A stretch of DNA of 64,000 bases from Phycisphaerae bacterium (lineage in GTDB: Bacteria; Planctomycetota; Phycisphaerae; Sedimentisphaerales; Anaerobacaceae). Positions within the stretch are counted from its first letter, which is position 1. The number at the start of each line of letters is the position of its first letter. The stretch is taken from NCBI GenBank assembly GCA_030604525.1, contig JAUVVQ010000002.1:33775-97774 (forward strand), in the 5' to 3' direction. Below the pieces are notes generated by a model that saw only the letters and a program-made list of their open reading frames with translations, was not told the DNA's origin and did no database searches. Made by a program: the position numbers and the translations under genes. Positions 59,010-64,000 of the stretch are shown in pieces.

Positions 59010-61670
59010 TTACTTTGCTGAGACCCTTACCTCGTCGATATAAACATCATCAGCATCGCCTGAAGCATCACACCTGAATCTCAACTTAGTATTGCTCGTC
59101 AGGGTATAACCGCTTATAATCACAGAATCCGAATAGAAGTTATCATTGAGAAATTCATCACCCCAGTTCCATTCTTCCACTGTCTCGAAATTCGAACCAC
59201 CGTCAGTTGATATCTGAAGCCAGAAATCCTCATCTGTGCTATCAAAGCTTTGCGGATAGTACCAGAACTCAACCTTTACCTCCGAATAGCCGGAAAGCTC
59301 AAGATTGTCGGTTGTCATAAAAGAGGTGGAGCTGTCATCCTGAAGACCGATTGCATTACTGCCCTGATGTGCATAGGTGCCGCTGGTATACAAGTAGCAA
59401 TCAGTACCGCCGTCATTCCAGTTGCCCCAGCCGCCTTCGAAGTCGTCGTAAGTCAAGACTGTCCACGCTTGTGTTCCGGGCGTGGGGTCGTTGCTTTGCC
59501 AGTTTGCCGGGTCGTTCCCATAGGAATTGGGCTCGATTCTTGTTAGTGCTTTACCGGTGCCGTCGGGTGCGGTTGGCCAGGGAAGCTTGTCATCGTATTC
59601 TACAGTGTCAATAGGAATATACTGCCTTTCTCCATCATTGTTGAGGTCGCCGGGGTTGGCGATAGTTATCTGTTCGCCTGTATTTGAAAGGTTCCCCTCA
59701 AGCCATTCGAATGTCGGTATTCCATTTGGAACCTCCGGATTCTCAAAGTGCCATCCATCGGTCAGATAGCTCTGGAAATAATAAGCACCGCCGAGCGAGC
59801 CGTTGTAATCCCAGATTGGACCCATATTGAGTTTCCCCAGCCGGTCTTTGTATAGATATGTACTCAAAACGTAACCATCAACGTTCCTGGCAACCTCTAC
59901 GAGGATTTGATGGTCTATGAATGAGAGAGTATCGATGTATTGTGCATAGCCGTCCACCGGGTCAGCAAAATCCGGCCCGAAAAGAGCGGTTTCATAGTCA
60001 CTGAACCAGTCGTTAATCCAGTTTTTTTGAGCCGTTGTAATGTCATCCCACGCCGGATATTCGTAGAGAATATCATCGCTATATATTGAGGTGTGAAATA
60101 CGGTTTCACCAGGCAAGCTCCCTATCCAGTCTTTTTTGAAGATGTATCCGCCTGTAACATCCGGTTCGGAGTTATCGCCCGGCCCGATTCCGGTAATATC
60201 GATACGGTCAGGCCCTCGTTTTATTTTCTCCATAAGGACATAGACACCTCGATAATCCGTACCTGTTCCGTAATCGCCGTTATTCCATTCTATGATACCA
60301 TCACCGTCCATATTGATGAAGGCCTCGACGAATCTGCATCTCACGCCGTAACGCTCCATATCCCGGTTCCAGGAATACATTATTTCGTTTCTCATCAATG
60401 TCTTATCAGAGTATGGTCCAAAGAGTATCCAGTCGGAATCCGCAGGCATACCGAGTAGAGAGACATCTTTGTCATTATCTGCCGAATCCCAGATTTCAAG
60501 TCGGTATTGTTTCTTGTCATATTCAGCAGAGCTGCTTCCGCGTACGTGCATAGCCGCATCTCCTGCGTAGTCGGGATAGTCCGTGATGGTGGCTCTGCCC
60601 ACATCGTTTGTATCGATGAAAATGGCTGATATATATCTGAAAGGTCTGAACCCATCCGGTTCCCATTCGTCCTCGTCGATATTATGTCCATAGGTGTCAA
60701 TCAGAACTATCGGCAGGTTCGAATTGAAGTTTTTCAATGCAGGGTCGATGGCTATGTATGCCCGGTTTTCAGGCAGGCTTTTGACCATGTTAGGTTCTAC
60801 CACAATTGCTTCTACACGAGTGCTCTCATCTATAAGAATAGTTCCGAAAATGGAGTATTCTATCATTCTGCTACGTCTTCTAAGGGTGTATAAAATTTCA
60901 TAGTTTGGGTCGTCTGTGTTGGGGTAAAGCTCCAGATAGAAAGGTTCTACGAATGCACCGCTTGGCCTTGAGAACCTGGGCTTTTCTGATATCCCTGCTA
61001 TGTTCGGAAGATTAGGGGTGCCCACTTTCAGAGGATACCAGTTTTGACCGCCATCCGGATACCGACCATATGACGAGTCAGTTTGTTGATTCTCAAAAGA
61101 AATGCTGTCCAGGATTGTACTGCCGTTAGTATCCACAAGGGCAATTTCTTCGCCTGCTGCGTCAAGTTTAAAATTCGTATGAAAATCTCCCTGCTCATCA
61201 TCGTCATCCGCCCAGAAGAGAAGAAAATCCTTTGGCTGGATTATTGTACCCTCAGGTATCTTCCATTTATTTAGATTTCCGAAGTTATCGGTAAGATACA
61301 TACCGCTCAGGTCAAAGGGCTCTGAATCCGGATTGAATATTTCAATCCAGTCAGGGTATTCACCCTCTTCATCAGGGTCTTCAAAGGTGTTATTTGAAGC
61401 CATAAACTCATTGATTACGATATTGGCCTCTCCCCACTGTTGAGCAAGGATAGCAAAGTCGAGCATATTAACCCCTGGCACGCCGTCAACGTCCCCTTCG
61501 CAATCCGGGCCGACGCAATCTTCTTCAAGCCAGTAATAGGATAAAACATCTATGTCTTTGTAATTTACTGCGTTATCCTTGTTTAAATCCCCGAGTATGG
61601 GGGTTTCAGCATTAATTAAAGTCGCCGAAGAAACGATTAAAACACACGCCGTCAGGACTCTCCTGACCAT
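59010..61670 (-). CDS. Secreted dockerin-like/lamin-tail/CotH protein, apparently with an internal deletion
   Basis: The protein is 886 aa from the ATG at 61670, preceded by GAGGAGG; a longer frame has no ribosome site. Signal peptide about 1-21. Order: dockerin-like EF-hand pair (about 26-82: GDLNKDNAVNYKDIDVLSYY; GDVDGVPGVNMLDFAILAQQ), lamin-tail domain (about 84-215), chitobiase-type beta domain, then CotH kinase-like region (about 340-640: MHVRGSSSAEYDKKQYRLEI; DYRGVYVLMEKIKRG), then GNLSNTGEQITIA, which is the middle of a second lamin-tail domain, then a beta-sandwich (about 745-886). The CotH C-lobe and the first half of that lamin-tail seem missing in frame. Confidence 0.8.
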   Translation of the reverse strand: MVRRVLTACVLIVSSATLINAETPILGDLNKDNAVNYKDIDVLSYYWLEEDCVGPDCEGDVDGVPGVNMLDFAILAQQWGEANIVINEFMASNNTFEDPDEEGEYPDWIEIFNPDSEPFDLSGMYLTDNFGNLNKWKIPEGTIIQPKDFLLFWADDDDEQGDFHTNFKLDAAGEEIALVDTNGSTILDSISFENQQTDSSYGRYPDGGQNWYPLKVGTPNLPNIAGISEKPRFSRPSGAFVEPFYLELYPNTDDPNYEILYTLRRRSRMIEYSIFGTILIDESTRVEAIVVEPNMVKSLPENRAYIAIDPALKNFNSNLPIVLIDTYGHNIDEDEWEPDGFRPFRYISAIFIDTNDVGRATITDYPDYAGDAAMHVRGSSSAEYDKKQYRLEIWDSADNDKDVSLLGMPADSDWILFGPYSDKTLMRNEIMYSWNRDMERYGVRCRFVEAFINMDGDGIIEWNNGDYGTGTDYRGVYVLMEKIKRGPDRIDITGIGPGDNSEPDVTGGYIFKKDWIGSLPGETVFHTSIYSDDILYEYPAWDDITTAQKNWINDWFSDYETALFGPDFADPVDGYAQYIDTLSFIDHQILVEVARNVDGYVLSTYLYKDRLGKLNMGPIWDYNGSLGGAYYFQSYLTDGWHFENPEVPNGIPTFEWLEGNLSNTGEQITIANPGDLNNDGERQYIPIDTVEYDDKLPWPTAPDGTGKALTRIEPNSYGNDPANWQSNDPTPGTQAWTVLTYDDFEGGWGNWNDGGTDCYLYTSGTYAHQGSNAIGLQDDSSTSFMTTDNLELSGYSEVKVEFWYYPQSFDSTDEDFWLQISTDGGSNFETVEEWNWGDEFLNDNFYSDSVIISGYTLTSNTKLRFRCDASGDADDVYIDEVRVSAK

Positions 61671-61784
61671 CTTTGCCTCCTCGAAAAACAACTTTTTATC
61701 CCCTGATAAAGATATGTAGTTCAATGTCCTTAACCAAATTCCCTTCCCGCTTGGTAAAACCAGCAGAAAGGGCAATTCTACAAT

Positions 61785-61813
61785 ATGATAATATATAATC
61801 TGATAAAAGTCAA
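61785..61813 (-). promoter_or_regulatory. Sigma70-like promoter of the CotH-type gene
   Basis: Minus strand: TTGACT (plus 61808-61813), a 17-nt spacer, and TATCAT (plus 61785-61790), each 5 of 6 to consensus. A start near 61778 leaves a leader of about 108 nt. Confidence 0.55.
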
Positions 61814-61995
61814 TATTTTTATTCTACAGAGGACTTATGTAACGTTTCTCATTTCCATTCTTAATGCTTTGGTTGCCGATTTTCCCGCGAAAACATGCCG
61901 GATTCTTCAGTCCTCACGCACGGATGCAGCTTTCGGGAAGCACAACAGTCAGGTCTGCACTTCCACCAGCCACTTCCACAAGCTGCTTGCAGTTA

Positions 61996-62012
61996 AGCAC
62001 TTAGAAAGTGCT
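61996..62012 (-). terminator. Hairpin downstream of tRNA-Ser
   Basis: AGCACTT and AAGTGCT form a 7-bp stem with a 3-nt loop, 12 nt past the tRNA-Ser 3' end on the minus strand. No strong T run follows, so termination is only suggested. Confidence 0.35.
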
Positions 62013-62024
62013 CCAAGAAATAAA

Positions 62025-62111
62025 CGGAGAGGGCGGGATTCGAACCCGCGGTACGGTAAACCGCACACGGCCTTTCCAAGGCCGCTCCTTCAGCCACTCG
62101 GACACCTCTCC
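62025..62111 (-). tRNA. tRNA-Ser (GGA)
   Basis: This 87-nt long-variable-arm tRNA has acceptor GGAGAGG/CCTCTCC, anticodon stem CGGCC/GGCCG with loop TTGGAAA (anticodon GGA), a variable arm near TGTGCGGTTTACCGTACC, T-arm with GTTCGAATC, and discriminator G as expected for Ser. No encoded CCA. Confidence 0.93.
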
Positions 62112-63028
62112 GAATGAGTCGTTAGCTGTTAATCGATGATATTCGGCGTCAGTCTTCTCGTTTTTAGTTATATATATCAATACAGGAACGATTTTGCAAT
62201 TGGAATTTCGCCCTGGTTTTTGCTTTTGGGGGTTGGGGCAGGTGATGTCAGCGGTTTTTAATTCGGCGAAAATGGACATACGGTTGGGTGGGAAAATGGT
62301 CAAAATCGAGCGTGTAGATGGGTAAGATATGCGGGTTGTAGGGGTTGAAATTGGGTTGAGATTGGGTTCGTTTGGGTTCGTTTGGGTGGTGGAGCGGGGT
62401 TTGGGTTTTTCAGCGTAATTGTTTGTTAGATAATGAGTTGCGTTCATTTTGTCTCTTCGGAAATTGGGTCCGTTTTGCATAAAAAGTTTGGTTTGTAGAG
62501 TTCTCTCTACAAGTGTAAAGCGGCTGGCGTAAGCCAGCAGTGAGTAGAGAAGGTTGAACCAGCGTTCGGCTGACCTTCGCTTCGCTCCGGCGTGGGCGTT
62601 TGGTTGATATTTTTAGTTTTTTTAACATGAGAGTGTTCTATATGTTTAGAGAGCCTTCGAGTCGGCTTCGCCTCGCTCAGTACTTCCACTTTGCTCCAGC
62701 TTGCGCATTTGGGACGAAAAAGATGGATTTTTTGCGGTTTAAGAAAACGGAAGTGATTGTGTGGTAAGGAGATAAAAAAATTTATTTTTTTTGGATTTTC
62801 CAAAAAACGCTTGCGCATTTGGTCGATTTTAGTCGCTGGTTGCTGGTGTGAGGGGGTCAGTAGGTAGTAGCCAGTAGTCAATCGACAATAGAATGATTGG
62901 ATTTCGGGGTTGTAGGATTAAGATTATTTCCGTCTCCTGAGAAAAAAGTCCCGAACGGCTTTAATTTTTCATGTCTTTTCCTTCTCAACATAACCACACC
63001 GAGGCCGAGCAGTAAAATTTGTCCTCGG
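62112..63028. other. Repeat-rich stretch without a convincing gene
   Basis: About 920 nt. Open frames exist on the minus strand (one continues into tRNA-Ser), but their products are Asn/Pro/Thr-rich and repetitive (PNEPNLNPISTPTT; TPERSEGQPNAG) with no start signals, so they look spurious. Contents: tandem GTTTGGGTTC units near 62361-62386, the direct repeat GCTTGCGCATTTGG at 62699-62712 and 62809-62822, and hairpins at 62495-62550. It looks like an accumulation of dispersed repeat sequence. Confidence 0.5.
62495..62550. repeat. Overlapping hairpins with mutually exclusive pairing
   Basis: GTAGAG (62495-62500) can pair with CTCTAC (62505-62510). That same CTCTAC can instead pair with GTAGAGA (62544-62550), enclosing a GCTGGC-GTAA-GCCAGC hairpin (62523-62538) with a GNRA-type loop. 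Confidence 0.5.
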
Positions 63029-64000
63029 CTAATCTTCTGCAATGCTGGATTTTAGCCAACTTTCTGTGAGTATTGCGAAATCGGCCATATCAACGATACC
63101 ATCTTCGTTAATGTCGGCCTTGTTATGGGACTTATGTCTGCCGTGAATAAGGATACAGTCAGCTCCTTCAATAGGTCTTTCCTCGTCCTCGAATAACACA
63201 CCCGTCAGTGTCAACGGCAGCAGCTCCCTATCGTTTACGTCACCAATCGCTTCTACAATTTCCTGAGTTTCGAATTTGAGAGTCAGGTCAAGGAAGCCAT
63301 CAGGGCCGGCTTCTGTGCAGTTGCAATCATTAGCATTAAACACCGGAGCAGCTACATCTTCATAACTGCTGCGAATTGGGGCAACGCCAGCTAAGCGAAT
63401 AGAAGTTGGGTCAATTGTGCTTACGTCAAGGTCTTCGGACCCTAAAACAGCTACCGGCAGGACGCCTTTACTTTTGACGTTCAGCGGATTCGGACAGGAG
63501 CCGGGCTTGATGTCAACGGAAACTGCAAGGGCAGGTTTGGGCAGGATAGTCAAGGTGGTATCATTAGTATCGTACTGTTCTTTGCTGTCGGTTACTTTCA
63601 GATAGATATTATAGGTATGGTCAACAAGCAGGCCGAGCGATTGCAGCTCAGTGTAATTTACGTCAATAATCGCCTGGTCATTAGCATCAGTTTCAAAAGT
63701 ACCATCATCGTCGAGGTCCCACAGGAACGAGACTATATCACCATCTGCATCAGTTGAATCGCTGGCATCCAGAATCAGGGTATCACCCACGTAGATACTA
63801 TACGGCCCGCCCGCATCAGCAACCGGTGGCGTTGGAGATTCAACGACCAAGGCAAGGCTATGGAGGCCTCCGGATGCAATAGCTGTAAAGTCGGTGTCGG
63901 TGGGGGTATTGCTTACTTGGCCGTAGTCGTCCCTACCCCAGGAAATAATTGAACCGTCCTTTCTCAGGGCAAGACTGTGCCTCCATCCACCTGCAATAGC
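63029..64000 (-). CDS. 3' part of a secreted RCC1-repeat/PKD/dockerin-like protein (truncated by the window)
   Basis: The open frame runs to the window edge, so the 5' end is missing; the visible part is 323 codons. It begins inside RCC1-type repeats (GGWRHSLALRKDGSIISWGR; GGLHSLAL), then a PKD domain (ADAGGPYSIYVGDTLILDAS, SFLWDLDDDGTF), a beta-domain with SVDIKPGSCPNPLNVKSKGV, and a terminal dockerin-like EF-hand (ADINEDGIVDMADFAILTES, WL). RCC1 repeats form beta-propellers. It is probably an exported, surface-attached protein; the dockerin-like end resembles that of the CotH-type protein. Confidence 0.85.
   Translation of the reverse strand, partial: AIAGGWRHSLALRKDGSIISWGRDDYGQVSNTPTDTDFTAIASGGLHSLALVVESPTPPVADAGGPYSIYVGDTLILDASDSTDADGDIVSFLWDLDDDGTFETDANDQAIIDVNYTELQSLGLLVDHTYNIYLKVTDSKEQYDTNDTTLTILPKPALAVSVDIKPGSCPNPLNVKSKGVLPVAVLGSEDLDVSTIDPTSIRLAGVAPIRSSYEDVAAPVFNANDCNCTEAGPDGFLDLTLKFETQEIVEAIGDVNDRELLPLTLTGVLFEDEERPIEGADCILIHGRHKSHNKADINEDGIVDMADFAILTESWLKSSIAED

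Larger units (their letters stand above)
61671..62024. other. Region upstream of the CotH-type gene
   Basis: About 350 nt, no convincing gene. It carries the leader and promoter of the CotH-type gene and, at its far end, a hairpin beside tRNA-Ser. Confidence 0.4.

Noticed and set aside
59010..61670. Cellulosome dockerin
   Set aside because: The EF-hand motifs resemble dockerins, but no cohesin or scaffoldin is seen and such motifs are common in planctomycete surface proteins.
62001..62480. Minus-strand frame of 159 codons running into tRNA-Ser
   Set aside because: Its end is the translation of the tRNA itself (GEVSEWLKE) and its middle is Asn/Pro/Thr-rich repeat; no start or family.

Overview
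The window reads as a chromosomal segment of an anaerobic or particle-degrading planctomycete, most likely Phycisphaerae (Sedimentisphaerales-like). This is an inference. It rests on the dockerin-like GDLNxDxxV motifs, the PEP-CTERM tail, large secreted LamG/CotH/RCC1 proteins, sugar-acid and arabinose catabolism fed by a sodium symporter rather than a SusCD pair, and DUF1015 next to a class V aminotransferase. No rRNA or taxonomic marker was compared.

Layout. 1-2.8 kb: two glycosyltransferases and a VanZ-like membrane protein (minus strand). 3.1-6.2 kb: a secreted nitroreductase/DJ-1 fusion and NAD synthetase. 6.5-7.5 kb: tRNA-Glu and tRNA-Met bracketing a four-helix-bundle (S23) gene that sits inside imperfect inverted repeats, followed by a broken gene. 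7.5-17.4 kb: a URO-D-family protein, then a plus-strand run with DUF1015 plus aminotransferase (probably serine metabolism), a DegP protease, asd, truA, a GT4 glycosyltransferase, YjbQ and a LysE exporter. 17.4-26.1 kb (minus strand): a YihY membrane protein, a giant AsmA-like protein, and the translation operon rpsB-tsf-pyrH-frr with a clear promoter.

26.3-48.2 kb is the centre of the window: a minus-strand, tightly packed L-arabinose locus of about 22 kb. Secreted GH51 alpha-L- and GH127 beta-L-arabinofuranosidases, a parallel beta-helix protein and a lipoprotein mutarotase act outside the cytoplasm. An SSS symporter imports the sugar. A FucI-like isomerase, AraB and AraD take it to xylulose-5-phosphate, and XylB covers xylulose. 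Embedded in the locus are three large secreted proteins of a family I cannot name (two of about 870 aa with a central LamG domain and one of 473 aa without), plus a short remnant of a fourth copy. This is the best candidate for something undescribed. A second scar in the locus joins the start of one secreted protein to the end of a GH29 fucosidase.

48.3-58.9 kb (mostly plus strand): cytochrome c assembly proteins ResB and CcsA, a PIG-L-like protein lacking metal ligands, a frameshifted Mth938-family gene, a membrane-embedded spermidine-synthase-like protein, a P-domain PEP-CTERM protein, prfB with its programmed +1 frameshift, leucyl aminopeptidase, FolE, and a two-domain 6-pyruvoyltetrahydropterin synthase. 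59-64 kb: a dockerin/lamin-tail/CotH surface protein with an apparent internal deletion, tRNA-Ser, about 0.9 kb of repeat-rich DNA without a convincing gene, and the 3' end of an RCC1/PKD/dockerin protein that runs off the window.
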